From Chloroflexi bacterium GWB2_49_20 (GTDB taxonomy: Bacteria > Chloroflexota > Anaerolineae > Anaerolineales > Villigracilaceae), in NCBI GenBank assembly GCA_001796335.1, contig MGMF01000002.1, positions 1 through 64,000 of the forward strand: a stretch of 64,000 nt of DNA. The letters run 5' to 3'. Under the pieces are notes generated by a model. It saw only the letters and a list, made by a program, of their open reading frames with translations. It was not told the origin of the DNA and did not search any database. A program made the position numbers and the translations under genes. Positions within the stretch are counted from its first letter, which is position 1, and every line of letters begins with the position of its first letter. Shown here piece by piece: positions 35,294-44,274 of the stretch.

Positions 35294-35794
35294 ATGCCAC
35301 GTGAAGAACAGGGTGTCTCAATAGATCGATATATGATCATTCCCCGTACCTTGATATTTATTCGGTGCGGGGAATCCTTTTTACTTATTAAGGGGGCAGC
35401 TCATAAGCGCTTATGGGCAAATAAATACAATGGTGTGGGGGGACATGTCGAGTGCGGTGAGGATATTTTGGCTGCTGCCAAAAGGGAGCTGTTGGAAGAA
35501 ACAGGCTTATCTACTGAGATATCTCTGTGTGGTGTTGTTACAGTTGACGCTGGAGAAGCTATTGGAATCGGGATGTTTGTATTCAGCGGGGAGTATACCA
35601 AGGGAGAAATAAAATCATCCGGGGAAGGAAGCCTTGAGTGGGTGAAGATCAACGAATTAACCTCACACCCCCTGGTTGAGGATGTGCAATTATTTCTCAA
35701 TCGGATCATCAGGATGGATGCCGGGGATCCGCCATTTTTTGCACATTCATTCTATGACGCTGAGAATAAATTGGTGGTAAATTTCAGGGATTAA
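35294..35794 (+). CDS. NUDIX hydrolase
   Basis: A complete Nudix box occupies residues 50-72 (GGHVECGEDILAAAKRELLEETG, written here with its invariant G, E, R-E and E-E-x-G residues). Nudix proteins hydrolyse nucleoside diphosphates linked to another group. The N-terminal MIIPRTLIFIRCGESFLLIKG is the usual beta strand pair of the MutT/8-oxo-dGTP group, but substrate is not certain. It begins 30 bases after the aldolase gene and is probably in the same operon. Length 166 residues. Confidence 0.88.
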   Translation: MPREEQGVSIDRYMIIPRTLIFIRCGESFLLIKGAAHKRLWANKYNGVGGHVECGEDILAAAKRELLEETGLSTEISLCGVVTVDAGEAIGIGMFVFSGEYTKGEIKSSGEGSLEWVKINELTSHPLVEDVQLFLNRIIRMDAGDPPFFAHSFYDAENKLVVNFRD

Positions 35795-36217
35795 CTAAGA
35801 GAAAGAAAATGAAAAGGGGTGAGTAACTTTACCAGAAATTCAAGATCAGTTTTAAAGTTCTCCCTTGTCCGGGCGAGATTTAAATAAACATTTTGCCATT
35901 ATGTTGTTATATCACCTTCTGAGAATGGCTGATCCCAAACTCCCCGTACAACTATTTGCTGGTGAAACTGGTATCTTTTGAGGCAGCTACCTTCTGAAAT
36001 AGCTAAATGTCTCAATTTGCAAATATCAAGGAAGTGCGAAGTTCGTATACGAGGGTGGTTTAGAATCCCTTTCTGACTGTTTTTCGTTCTGCCAATTTTA
36101 GGTCACATCAGCCAGTTCTATTGAACGGATACTTAAACCATATATGACAAATTCGTCGTCTGGTGCAAGCGATGGCTAAGGTCGCAATAGACTTCGACTC
36201 AATGATTTATTTAGTGT
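35795..36217. other. Gene-free stretch of about 420 bases
   Basis: Between the NUDIX gene (+) and rsmD (-), which converge, I find no open frame with family features, no clear hairpin with T-run and no tRNA-like fold. Short frames are interrupted by stops in all six frames. It may be decayed coding sequence or hold an RNA I cannot recognise. Confidence 0.5.
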
Positions 36218-36772
36218 TTATTTTCTTTCGTAAAATACCAGGAGAGTACTACCGTATTTTCTTTGATCATATTCCTTCAGGTTATTAAGAGATAGGTTCT
36301 CATACTCTTTGGGATGGATCTGTACAATCACCCATGCATCGTCACTTAACCAGCCCATATTGCCATCCAGGGCCAATATCGCTTTGCTCCACAAGCCCTG
36401 GTATTGAGGTGGCGCAATGTAAGCATAATCAAATATTCGGTTTGGAGTAGATGATAAAAGTATAAAGGCATCTCCACGCCGGATCTCAGAGACTGATGAA
36501 AAACCCACATGCTCGACATTCGCCTGTATGGTTTCCACGGCTTTGCGATCCAGATCGACGAAAAGCACGAAAACAGCCCCTCTGCTGAGAGCCTCGATCC
36601 CTACCGCACCGGTACCTGAAAAAATATCCCACCATGTTGATCCCACCACATCTCCACCGAGGATGTTAAAAAGGGATTCTTTAACGCGATCCGTAATGGG
36701 ACGGGTGCTGTCACCGGGAACATCCTTGAGCTTTCGTCCTTTGGCAGTACCGGAAATAACCCTAAGACTCAT
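36218..36772 (-). CDS. rsmD: 16S rRNA (guanine-N2)-methyltransferase RsmD
   Basis: RsmD methylates G966 of 16S rRNA. The protein begins with the family signature LRVISGTAKGRKLKDVPG, then RPITDRVKESLFNIL and the SAM site FSGTGAVGIEALSRGA. The catalytic motif normally (D/N)PP(Y/F) appears here as YIAPPQY, where the first residue is Ala instead of Asp. That is unusual and should be noted. The start at 36772 (MSLRV) or 36778 (MNMSLRV) lies inside the end of the upstream UroD-like gene; earlier in-frame starts add unrelated residues. Confidence 0.88.
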   Translation of the reverse strand: MSLRVISGTAKGRKLKDVPGDSTRPITDRVKESLFNILGGDVVGSTWWDIFSGTGAVGIEALSRGAVFVLFVDLDRKAVETIQANVEHVGFSSVSEIRRGDAFILLSSTPNRIFDYAYIAPPQYQGLWSKAILALDGNMGWLSDDAWVIVQIHPKEYENLSLNNLKEYDQRKYGSTLLVFYERK

Positions 36773-37760
36773 ATTCATCAACCAACTTTCTGGAAGCCAT
36801 GATATTTCCATGAGGCGCAATACAGGGTACAACACAACCCGTTCCAAGCAATAACCGGCTCCCATTTACCTGTGAAATTGCATCCTTAATTTCATTGCTG
36901 ATTTCTGAAGGGGTACCTAAGCTAATGGTCTCACGCTTCAAACCTCCACACATAATTCCTTTGTAATTTAAGAGGGCTTCCTGTAAGGATGGGGAGGTAT
37001 CACGATCGTGCCAGTTGATGATATTGACTGGATAATCATTTACCATATCAAAATAAACATTTGTCCCGTGCAGGTGAAGCATGTTACACCAAAGGGTCTC
37101 GGTTGTTTTGAGCAACTGAAGATCTTGTTGTCTTCCAAAATGTTCATACTCAGATTTTGTGAGCAGACCAGCCTGGGCATGCTGGACGGCGTAAAAAATG
37201 CCATCGATCCCTGTTTTGATTGCGGCTTCAATGAACATTTGCGTACTTTTGGCTATTGTTTCCAATCCCTGCAGTACGGCTTCGGGGAATAGACGAAGGT
37301 GGACAAGCAGCAACTCTCCACCGGCGAGATTCTTGGCCTGTGAGAGAGGGTTGAAAATCGTCTGGATGATTGGGGTGTTTGTGTCTATTTGTTTTCGTAA
37401 AATGGATAGACACTCCAGTTGTTGTGCAAGAAACGTTGAAGATGGATAAAGTAAAGGTAGATTTTCCCAGTCTTTTGGGGAGTGGATGACGTGTTTCGTA
37501 TAACGCCGGGTGCCTTCCGGGTTGCCCTCCCAGCGATCCTCTGCACCCCAATCCTTCAAACAAAAAGAAGACGCCGGAGTGACTTTTACCAGATCAAATT
37601 CATATATGTTTTGATAGTTCAAAGTAGCAACTGCCAGGCTGGTTGGATCCTGGTCGTCCACGGGGAAGTGACGCCATAAGGCAATGGGTAGTCGATCCAG
37701 GGGTTCATTGAATAGTAAAGCCTGCATGCGGTCACGGTGTGTTAATTTTAATGATCCCAT
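36762..37760 (-). CDS. Uroporphyrinogen decarboxylase-like protein
   Basis: The 332-residue protein has the UroD fold pattern: RDRMQALLFNEPLDRLPIALWRHF at the start, DGIFYAVQHAQAGLLTKSEY in the middle and GTGCVVPCIAPHGNI at the end. The true HemE signature (RQAGRYLPEY) is absent, replaced by WRHFPVDDQDP. It is thus more like the UroD-family proteins of unknown or methyl-transfer function than HemE. It lies 2 bases after a ChlI-type ATPase gene and overlaps rsmD. A role in tetrapyrrole or methyl metabolism is uncertain. Confidence 0.8.
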   Translation of the reverse strand: MGSLKLTHRDRMQALLFNEPLDRLPIALWRHFPVDDQDPTSLAVATLNYQNIYEFDLVKVTPASSFCLKDWGAEDRWEGNPEGTRRYTKHVIHSPKDWENLPLLYPSSTFLAQQLECLSILRKQIDTNTPIIQTIFNPLSQAKNLAGGELLLVHLRLFPEAVLQGLETIAKSTQMFIEAAIKTGIDGIFYAVQHAQAGLLTKSEYEHFGRQQDLQLLKTTETLWCNMLHLHGTNVYFDMVNDYPVNIINWHDRDTSPSLQEALLNYKGIMCGGLKRETISLGTPSEISNEIKDAISQVNGSRLLLGTGCVVPCIAPHGNIMASRKLVDEYES

Positions 37761-37762
37761 GT

Positions 37763-38947
37763 TTAATTCTCAATCCTGGAAAGAAGTGTTTTCATCTCTT
37801 CTTCTTCGTCATTTTGTTGCGTAAAGTAATCTAGCATATACTTTGATCTTCGCATCCTGAGAGCCATGGATGCAACCACGCGTAAATCATCAACGGTGAC
37901 TTCACGGCGACCATCTGCAGCTGTATGCGCCCGGGCAGCCTCAAACCATGTGATCTCTGCGCGTAGAGAATCAATCCCCATTTTTTGGATGATATGGATG
38001 GCTTGATGCGCAATAGGATCTGGCAGATTTACATTTGGCAAGTGTTGGCGTGCAGCCTGGATTTCCTCGCTGATGGAATTTGTCACTTCAGCGAACTGCG
38101 CTCCCAATTGACGAGGATTTGTCAGGTAAGCCTGTACCCGGCGGTAAGCTTCGAGACGTTCGTCAATATTTTCAAGCCCTCTAACAACCAGGCGCAATCC
38201 GAAACGATCCAATATTTGGGGTCGCAGTTTACCTTCTTCAGGGTTCATTGAGCCGATCAAAACAAATCTAGAGCGATAAATTGCGGAAACCGGGCCGCGC
38301 CGAACAGTGTAGGAACCTTGTGCGGCAGCATCCAGGATTGCATCCACAATATTGTTATCAAGCAAATTGATTTCATCAATGTATAACAGATTCAGATCTG
38401 CCTGAGCCAAAATACCGCGATGGATTCTTTGCCGCTCGTGCAAGGCTACTCTTTCGTCAATGCCCCCAATAACGTCATCCAAGCGGGCATTTAGTGGTAA
38501 TTCGATCAGACGAACCCGGTCTGGTTTCGTCAAGGGTTGGTTCTCGGCAAATTTTTTGGCACAGTCGGGACAAACAGCATCCATGCCACCTGCCAGTATA
38601 TCCACAGGCAGACAGCCATAATGGCACATGCTTCGCTCAACGCTGGGTAATAAATCGAGCAGACTGCGCACGGCGGTTGTCTTGGCGGTACCGCGCGGCC
38701 CGATGAGTAGAATGCCACCTACGGAGGGATTGATCAGCCCGAGCAATAACGCCAGTTTCATTTCTTTCTGTCCTACGAGAGCAAGAAATGGAAATGGTAC
38801 TGCTTCTTCCAGCCCCGCATCTTCGGTATCCACCGGCGATAAACTCTTGCCGGATATATAATTGACCAATTCGCTCAGACTGCGAAATGGATGGGCGATG
38901 CGTTCTTTGGAGTCCTGTTCTTCATTACCTGGAGCGGGTGTTATCAT
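37763..38947 (-). CDS. Magnesium-chelatase subunit I-type AAA+ ATPase
   Basis: The ChlI/BchI-type ATPase has Walker A GPRGTAKT (83-90), Walker B NLLYIDEINLL, the pre-sensor GSMNPEEGKLRPQILDRFGL and a C-terminal helical lid. A Cys cluster (Cys108, Cys112, Cys126, Cys129) sits in the insert after Walker A. Such ATPases work with a VWA-domain subunit and sometimes CobN/ChlH in inserting Mg or Co into tetrapyrroles, or form MoxR-like chaperones. No D or H subunit is in the window. It is followed 2 bases later by the UroD-like gene and precedes it in a packed operon. Confidence 0.85.
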   Translation of the reverse strand: MITPAPGNEEQDSKERIAHPFRSLSELVNYISGKSLSPVDTEDAGLEEAVPFPFLALVGQKEMKLALLLGLINPSVGGILLIGPRGTAKTTAVRSLLDLLPSVERSMCHYGCLPVDILAGGMDAVCPDCAKKFAENQPLTKPDRVRLIELPLNARLDDVIGGIDERVALHERQRIHRGILAQADLNLLYIDEINLLDNNIVDAILDAAAQGSYTVRRGPVSAIYRSRFVLIGSMNPEEGKLRPQILDRFGLRLVVRGLENIDERLEAYRRVQAYLTNPRQLGAQFAEVTNSISEEIQAARQHLPNVNLPDPIAHQAIHIIQKMGIDSLRAEITWFEAARAHTAADGRREVTVDDLRVVASMALRMRRSKYMLDYFTQQNDEEEEMKTLLSRIEN

Positions 38948-38951
38948 TATC

Positions 38952-39425
38952 CTATTGATTACTTAACCTGTGTTCCTGACGTTTAATGGCTGCTACCATT
39001 CTTTCTTCCTGCTCAGGAGACTCGATTAACAAGGGAGGAACTGCCACTGGTTTACGATCATCATCCAGGGCAACATAGACAAGATAAGCCTTGTTGGTAT
39101 GCGTACATTCTCCCGTTATTGGGTTTTCTGCCGTAACCAACACTTCAACTTCCATGGACGTATGTCCTGTATATGTGACCTCCGCGTCGAGTGTTACAAG
39201 ATCTCCAATACTAATAGGCTGACGGAAGGTCATCTGGTCTATGGCTACGGTAACAACGCGGTGGCGAGAATGGCGCATGCATGCCAGGGCACCCACCTCA
39301 TCTACAAGTTTCATGATCCATCCGCCATGGACATTACCACTGTTATTGGCATGTTCCGGGTGCATCAATTGGGAGATTGTGACGTGCGAGGCGCTTGGTG
39401 GCGAAGAGGTTAATTTTTTTCCCAT
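38952..39425 (-). CDS. Acyl-CoA thioesterase, hotdog fold
   Basis: This 157-residue YciA/BFIT-like thioesterase hydrolyses acyl-CoA esters. It has the N-terminal QLMHPEHANNSGNVHGGWIMKLVDEVGALACMRHS region with the catalytic Asn/Asp/Gly residues of the hotdog fold, then VAIDQMTFRQPISIGDLV and the C-terminal AYLVYVALDDDRKPVAVPPL. It starts 54 bases after the preceding gene and ends 4 bases before the ChlI-type ATPase gene. The physiological acyl-CoA is unknown. Confidence 0.88.
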   Translation of the reverse strand: MGKKLTSSPPSASHVTISQLMHPEHANNSGNVHGGWIMKLVDEVGALACMRHSRHRVVTVAIDQMTFRQPISIGDLVTLDAEVTYTGHTSMEVEVLVTAENPITGECTHTNKAYLVYVALDDDRKPVAVPPLLIESPEQEERMVAAIKRQEHRLSNQ

Positions 39426-39479
39426 CGTAAGTAATTCCGCAATTTTGATTTGTACCAGATTAATTTGAGATTATGGGAT

Positions 39480-39860
39480 TTAATCCAGATCTTTCCGGAA
39501 CTCACCTGCATCAAGAGGGTGTAATTTCTCCGGCTCTTCGAGTAAAACGTCAACCGTGCTGTAAAGCAATTCGCTCATCAAAGGCGCAAGTGGGATAGTA
39601 GCCGGAGGCATAACGTGTTGAGGGGGGGGAGGTGGGATCAGGTTTGGCTTTTTTTTATCCAAAAATCTTTTGCATAAGATCCGATGATCATTGCTGAAAT
39701 AGCCAACATAAAAGCCAAGAACAGAATATACCTCTTGGTTGGGAGTCGCCCAACCCACCCATTCTCCAAGGCGGTTATACAAGTATGGATATAACATGAA
39801 TACTTCAACGTCACCTTTTGAAGTGTAAAAAGGGATGATTCTTTTGTCAGAAGTGAACAT
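39480..39860 (-). CDS. Small beta-rich protein with polyproline hinge, unknown function
   Basis: I do not recognise a firm family for this 126-residue protein. The first half alternates short beta-like phrases ending in aromatic-Gly turns (RLGEWVGWATPNQEVYSVLGFYVGYFSND), reminiscent of the four-fold beta-flower type of repeat. A proline tract (PPPPPQHVMPP) follows and then a short acidic tail. No signal peptide or membrane segment. It lies 17 bases after gtrA in the same operon. Confidence in expression comes from operon context and reading-frame length only. Confidence 0.6.
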   Translation of the reverse strand: MFTSDKRIIPFYTSKGDVEVFMLYPYLYNRLGEWVGWATPNQEVYSVLGFYVGYFSNDHRILCKRFLDKKKPNLIPPPPPQHVMPPATIPLAPLMSELLYSTVDVLLEEPEKLHPLDAGEFRKDLD

Positions 39861-39877
39861 AGATAAGTTAATTTCCT

Positions 39878-40336
39878 TTAAGAATTAATATCATTATACG
39901 TCCAATTTCGGTTTACGAAGAAATTCCATAACATAACAATTGTGACCGCAAGTGCCAGGGTTCCATTCTTGGCCAGGAATTCTGTTGAAAATGGGTGTGA
40001 GGTTGCCATATGACTCAACAATTGGAAAATTTTGGGCTCCAAAAAATATAGGATTGGGACACGGATTGCCACGCCTGCCAGATTTACCAAAAAAAACATT
40101 ATCAACTGGTTTGTAATAGGACGAGACCTTGAATCCGGGTAAGTCCAGAAGCGGTTCAAAATGAAATTGCTGATTATTGCACAAACAAAGGAGATACTTC
40201 CAGCAAAAACCAACTCCATATTTAACAGGTGCGATAAGAAATTCATGACTACGAAATCGACCACTGCGCCTATCGTGCCAACCGCCATGAAGCGCAGAAA
40301 ACGATTCCTTTCCTGCTTGTTTTTTACAAGGATCAT
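39878..40336 (-). CDS. GtrA-family membrane protein
   Basis: The 152-residue protein has four hydrophobic helices and the GtrA layout: [43 protein letters not shown] and a final [17 protein letters not shown]. GtrA-like proteins are thought to flip or hand over polyprenyl-linked sugars during surface polysaccharide or O-antigen/teichoic-type modification. It overlaps the nucleotide-sugar epimerase gene by 4 bases, which supports a joint role in cell-surface glycan synthesis. Confidence 0.88.
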   Translation of the reverse strand: MILVKNKQERNRFLRFMAVGTIGAVVDFVVMNFLSHLLNMELVFAGSISFVCAIISNFILNRFWTYPDSRSRPITNQLIMFFLVNLAGVAIRVPILYFLEPKIFQLLSHMATSHPFSTEFLAKNGTLALAVTIVMLWNFFVNRNWTYNDINS

Positions 40337-41292
40337 ACCAGTCCCAACTTTGATTTAAAGTAGGGGATCGTTTTTTGGATGCCATCTTTAAGCTCTATTT
40401 TGGGTTCCCATCCCAGGATTTCCCTGGCGCGTGTGATGTCTGGTTGCCTGCGTTGAGGATCCCTCTCGCTGCGATCATCTGGGAGGAAAATAATCTCAGC
40501 TTTATTTTTTGTGATAGATTGGATAGTTTGGGCAAAATCCAATATGGTTATCTCCTCAGCATTGCCGATGTTAACCGGGTAGTGTTCATCTGATAAGAGT
40601 AAACGATAAATTCCATCAATTAAATCATCTACATAACAGAACGACCGGGTTTGCTTGCCATTCCCATATACTGTAAGCGATTTCCCCATTAATGCTTGGT
40701 TTAATAAATTGGGTAACGCGCGACCATCGTTGAGGTCCATCCTGGGACCATATGTGTTGAAAATTCTTGCAATACGTGTATCCACATGATGGGTGCGATA
40801 ATAAGCCATGGTCAGTGCTTCCGCGAAACGTTTGGCTTCATCATAAACTGCTCTGGTTCCAATCGTATCCACATTTCCGCAGTAGGATTCCTTTTGAGGA
40901 TGTTCGGTTGGGTCGCCATAAATTTCGCTCGTTGATGCCAGTAAGTAACGAGCTCCATTTGCCTTGGCAAGACCAAGTGTATTATGCGTGCCAAGGGCAC
41001 CAGCTTTCATGGTCTGGATTGGCAGGTTGAAGTATCCACTGGGAGATTTTGGATTTGGGCTGGCTGGTGACGCAAAATGTAATACTGCATCAACCTTTTG
41101 AGGAACAAAAATATAATTCGATATATCATGTTTGTAAAAAGTGAATGCAGGATTCCCGGCCAAATGCGCCAGGTTATCTGGACTTCCAGTGACAAAATTG
41201 TCCATTCCTACAACAGAATGACCTTCTTTTATAAAACGGTCACATAAGTGTGAACCCAAAAATCCAGCAGCCCCGGTGATAAATATATTCAA
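40333..41292 (-). CDS. NAD-dependent nucleotide-sugar epimerase/dehydratase (UXS-like)
   Basis: This extended short-chain dehydrogenase has the NAD motif GAAGFLGSH (7-15), a catalytic STSEIYGDP region and Tyr150-x3-Lys154 (YDEAK). The sequence [20 protein letters not shown] and [16 protein letters not shown] are typical of UDP-glucuronate decarboxylase, which makes UDP-xylose, and its relatives. UDP-glucose or dTDP-glucose 4,6-dehydratase activity is the alternative. It is the first gene of a long minus-strand operon and is coupled to gtrA. Confidence 0.85.
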   Translation of the reverse strand: MNIFITGAAGFLGSHLCDRFIKEGHSVVGMDNFVTGSPDNLAHLAGNPAFTFYKHDISNYIFVPQKVDAVLHFASPASPNPKSPSGYFNLPIQTMKAGALGTHNTLGLAKANGARYLLASTSEIYGDPTEHPQKESYCGNVDTIGTRAVYDEAKRFAEALTMAYYRTHHVDTRIARIFNTYGPRMDLNDGRALPNLLNQALMGKSLTVYGNGKQTRSFCYVDDLIDGIYRLLLSDEHYPVNIGNAEEITILDFAQTIQSITKNKAEIIFLPDDRSERDPQRRQPDITRAREILGWEPKIELKDGIQKTIPYFKSKLGLV

Positions 41293-41334
41293 AATACCTC
41301 CTGATAATAAATGCGAAGTTTTCTAATTGGGATT

Positions 41335-42978
41335 TTATTTCCAATCAACCCGTTCGATCAAACCATCGCCGGTAATTTGTTGCGAAAAGTCACTGAGCGT
41401 GTCTAATAACCAGATGTTTCCCTGATATAGGATAGCGAGATACCCGGAATTTGTTGAAGAGGAACCAGGAGCCCAAACCGGGATCTGAGGTTCGATGCCA
41501 GTTAAACCTTCGGGTGGAAAAATTGTCTGACGATTGGAACCATCTCTGTCCATGATGACCAAATGGTAACGGCTGGTTTCGCTTTGATCCGGGAAAATTG
41601 CCTGAAGGAACGCTACTTTAAAATTATTTCCGTTGGATATATTTAATTCTGGAGAGCAGGAAGGATAAGTAAACATACCCGTTTGTTGAACCAATTGGAC
41701 ATTTGTGCTATTGACCATGGAAATGGCTGCCAAATCAAATAATGGTGATTCTTCAGCGCTGACCAGGCTTGCCGAAGGGGCATGAGTAGTGATATACAGC
41801 GAATTGCTATCTGCGCACCAAGTTATCCCAGGAATCCATGCCCAATCCCTATGAGTTTGAAGGGGTGTGATATTTGTTATAGGCGCTAAAAGGCCTTCTT
41901 CTAAATCGATCAGGCCAATTTCATCTGGCCTGGAGTAGGCTATATACTGCCCATCCGGTGACCAAGCAAAACTGGTTCCCCACCAACCATAAGTGCCGCC
42001 TGAATTTGCTTCTACGATCACTTTTGGTTTGCTGGTCCACCCGCTTGAACTAAACGCCAATGTGTAAAGGTCATTGTTTGCCTGCCATTTGGGTGAGGTA
42101 TCGCGTGGCTCAACAGTTGAATAAGCAATCATTCCTGGTGAACCTGGAATCCATGCTGCAAAATGAACAATATTCGAAACTTTTAAGTTGAAAGGGACCG
42201 GCGAATCTTTTTCTGTGCTGACAACCCAGAGAGTATTAATTTCTTGATTGGCTATTTTAGTAGATTTTCTAGTGAAAAGTAACCAATCAGCCTTGGGAGA
42301 AAGAGCAAAAATTCGACCATCAAGATCCGCAGTTGTAACCAGAGGGCGACGAATGGCAGTCGAGCCATCCATGATCCAGGCATTTCCAGCAGATAAATAA
42401 GCCAGTTTTCCGGGAATGGAAAGGGGAGCAAATGGGGCTTGAACTCCGGTCATAACAATTTCTGGGACTGCAGGTTGAATGATAGTGTCTTTTACGACTG
42501 TGCTCATGGTTTCGAAGTCATCTTCAAAAACAGTACGGTACGTAAGCTCCTTGAGTCCATTAACACCCGGCTGGACAAGCCGTGTTTCCTCCTGGGAAAT
42601 GGATTCGCTTCGTAATTCCTGGTGGATAAATGGGATAACTACCTGCTCGGTTTTGAATTCCTCGCGTACTCGTATTACATTAATTGAAATCCCATCAGTC
42701 AGGAGCGTATATAAAGGTGGTTCGACCCTATCCAGAGATCCAAGATTAATCCCCAGGGAAATCAGAACTTCTTGGACCGTACTGCCAGCTGGAAGATTGG
42801 TTTGCTGGGTAGTACCATCCACAGTGATACTTGCAGAAGTATCCAACTGTAAAACTTTTGGTGAACCACATCCTGTATAAAGAATTGACAGAGTGAGAAC
42901 CAAAAGGAGTTTAATCGAAAATCCCCTCTGAAAATTATTAAGATGGGATGCGTGGAAAGGAAGGTTATTTTTTAACAT
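41335..42978 (-). CDS. Lipoprotein with DUF348, G5 and WD40/TolB-like propeller domains
   Basis: The 547-residue protein has a lipoprotein signal (LTLSILYTGC, Cys about 37). A DUF348 ubiquitin-like domain follows (SITVDGTTQQTNLPAGSTVQEVL, split in two), then a G5 domain (EETRLVQPGVNGLKELTYRTVFED, also split). From about residue 185 it turns into a TolB-like beta-propeller with repeated SPDGQYIAYSRP-type blades. DUF348-G5 pairs usually occur in cell-wall hydrolases of the Rpf/YabE type; here the hydrolase is replaced by a propeller. It likely sits on the outer face of the membrane and senses or binds wall material. The gene is a minus-strand unit 42 bases before the epimerase gene. Confidence 0.82.
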   Translation of the reverse strand: MLKNNLPFHASHLNNFQRGFSIKLLLVLTLSILYTGCGSPKVLQLDTSASITVDGTTQQTNLPAGSTVQEVLISLGINLGSLDRVEPPLYTLLTDGISINVIRVREEFKTEQVVIPFIHQELRSESISQEETRLVQPGVNGLKELTYRTVFEDDFETMSTVVKDTIIQPAVPEIVMTGVQAPFAPLSIPGKLAYLSAGNAWIMDGSTAIRRPLVTTADLDGRIFALSPKADWLLFTRKSTKIANQEINTLWVVSTEKDSPVPFNLKVSNIVHFAAWIPGSPGMIAYSTVEPRDTSPKWQANNDLYTLAFSSSGWTSKPKVIVEANSGGTYGWWGTSFAWSPDGQYIAYSRPDEIGLIDLEEGLLAPITNITPLQTHRDWAWIPGITWCADSNSLYITTHAPSASLVSAEESPLFDLAAISMVNSTNVQLVQQTGMFTYPSCSPELNISNGNNFKVAFLQAIFPDQSETSRYHLVIMDRDGSNRQTIFPPEGLTGIEPQIPVWAPGSSSTNSGYLAILYQGNIWLLDTLSDFSQQITGDGLIERVDWK

Positions 42979-43099
42979 CCAGTTTCTTTTCCTGACCGGA
43001 TAATTTTCAGATAATTGTTTGAATTAGAAGACATCTTGACCAGCTGTATCTTGCCTAAGGCAATGGATTGGAAAATGTTGAGATGGTATAATGTAATGG

Positions 43100-43666
43100 C
43101 TATTTAATCCGGCCGACGACCATCATGGCGCCATTTGCTATGACGATACTTTCCACCTTAAAACCTGTTGCAACCGGACCTAATGAACCTGTGTAAGCTT
43201 CTGTCACCAGGGTTGTTATTACTTCTTTGAGACTATCTGGAACAGGTAATGGCCCGAAATCCGCAGAAGATAATTCCAACAATAGTTTTCCATCAGGGTC
43301 GATACTTGCAGTCAAAACGATACTGGCAGTTGCTTTTAAGAAACCCTTAACTACTGTTCCATAAATTTGAATTTGTCCATTTTGCAGGTAGGCTTGAGGT
43401 TGTGTGATATAAGGATTTTCCTGGGAATCCAACTTATTTGCCAGAAATGATGTTAATTGGGATTCTGTAATGAACAAGGTGACCTGCCCGGTTTGGGTAC
43501 CGGCCGATACTGCCGCTTGGAATTGCTCCTCCATACTCGTCAGCTCGTCGGTTGATACCGGAATTTGCGAGGCAGGATAATCTGGCCCACCGACATTGAT
43601 CATGCAAGCCATCGATATAAATAGCACTACAAACGCAACAAATAAGGGATTTTTTTTCTTGAGCAT
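43100..43666 (-). CDS. Lipoprotein of unknown function
   Basis: The 188-residue protein begins with a basic tip and hydrophobic core ending in a lipobox (VVLFISMAC, Cys about 21), so it is membrane-anchored on the outside. The rest is a globular domain with ESQLTSFLANKL and QIQIYGTVVKGFLKATASIVL phrases, like a beta-rich lipid- or ligand-binding fold, but I recognise no family. The start at 43666 has AGAGGAA before it; an upstream frame would run into the divergent scpB gene. Intergenic space to scpB is 44 bases. Confidence 0.75.
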   Translation of the reverse strand: MLKKKNPLFVAFVVLFISMACMINVGGPDYPASQIPVSTDELTSMEEQFQAAVSAGTQTGQVTLFITESQLTSFLANKLDSQENPYITQPQAYLQNGQIQIYGTVVKGFLKATASIVLTASIDPDGKLLLELSSADFGPLPVPDSLKEVITTLVTEAYTGSLGPVATGFKVESIVIANGAMMVVGRIK

Positions 43667-43710
43667 ATTTCCTCTAAAAACAAGAAAGCTGAAACGGGAG
43701 TAATTATAGC

Positions 43711-44265
43711 ATGAGCGAATCTGAAAACCTGCAGGAAATCCAATCAGAGTTGATATCTTCGATTGAAGCCTTGTTATTTGTAGCTGTTGAACCAGTATCC
43801 CCAACCCAGCTTGCGACCGTATTAGAAATCACAACCTCCGACGTTGAAGAATTACTCTTGGTATTGCAGGAAAATTATCATAAGAGAGGTATTCGCCTGC
43901 AATGGCACGCTGGGAAGGTTCTACTTACATCGGCACCAGAAAAATCGGAAATAATTGAAATGTTTCTGGGCTTGGAAGTTTCAAGCCGACTCAGTAGAGC
44001 TGCATTGGAAGCCCTGGCGATTATTGCTTACAGGCAACCTGTTACACGCCCAAGCCTGGACGCCATCCGTGGAGTGAACAGTGACGGTGTTCTGAGAAGT
44101 TTACTGAGTAAAGGATTGATCCAGGAGATTGGCCGGTCTGAAAGCCCTGGCAGACCTATTTTATATGGAACAACACCAGATTTTCTTCAGTACTTTGGCT
44201 TAAGTTCATTGGGCGTATTGCCCCTATTAAAGGTCAGTGATTTTGGAACCCACGAAGTCTATTAA
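43711..44265 (+). CDS. scpB: Segregation and condensation protein B
   Basis: ScpB is the winged-helix kleisin partner of SMC in chromosome condensation. The protein has the usual SIEALLFVAVEPVSPTQLA start, two winged helices and the signature LSRAALEALAIIAYRQPVTRPSLDAIRGVNSDGVLRSLLSKGLI (given only as parts: ALAIIAYRQPVTR, IRGVNSDGVLRSL). RPILYGTTPDFLQYFGL near the end is typical. ScpA is not adjacent, which differs from many bacteria. It is 9 bases before a pseudouridine synthase gene, a common pairing. GGGAG at 43696-43700 is the ribosome site. Confidence 0.95.
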   Translation: MSESENLQEIQSELISSIEALLFVAVEPVSPTQLATVLEITTSDVEELLLVLQENYHKRGIRLQWHAGKVLLTSAPEKSEIIEMFLGLEVSSRLSRAALEALAIIAYRQPVTRPSLDAIRGVNSDGVLRSLLSKGLIQEIGRSESPGRPILYGTTPDFLQYFGLSSLGVLPLLKVSDFGTHEVY

Positions 44266-44274
44266 AGGAATGAT

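Noticed and set aside
37763..38947. Photosynthetic bacteriochlorophyll gene
   Set aside because: No other chlorophyll genes nearby, and ChlI-type ATPases are common in non-phototrophs.
39619..39640. G-run that might form a quadruplex
   Set aside because: It is the complement of the proline codons of the gene at 39480-39860 and needs no further explanation.
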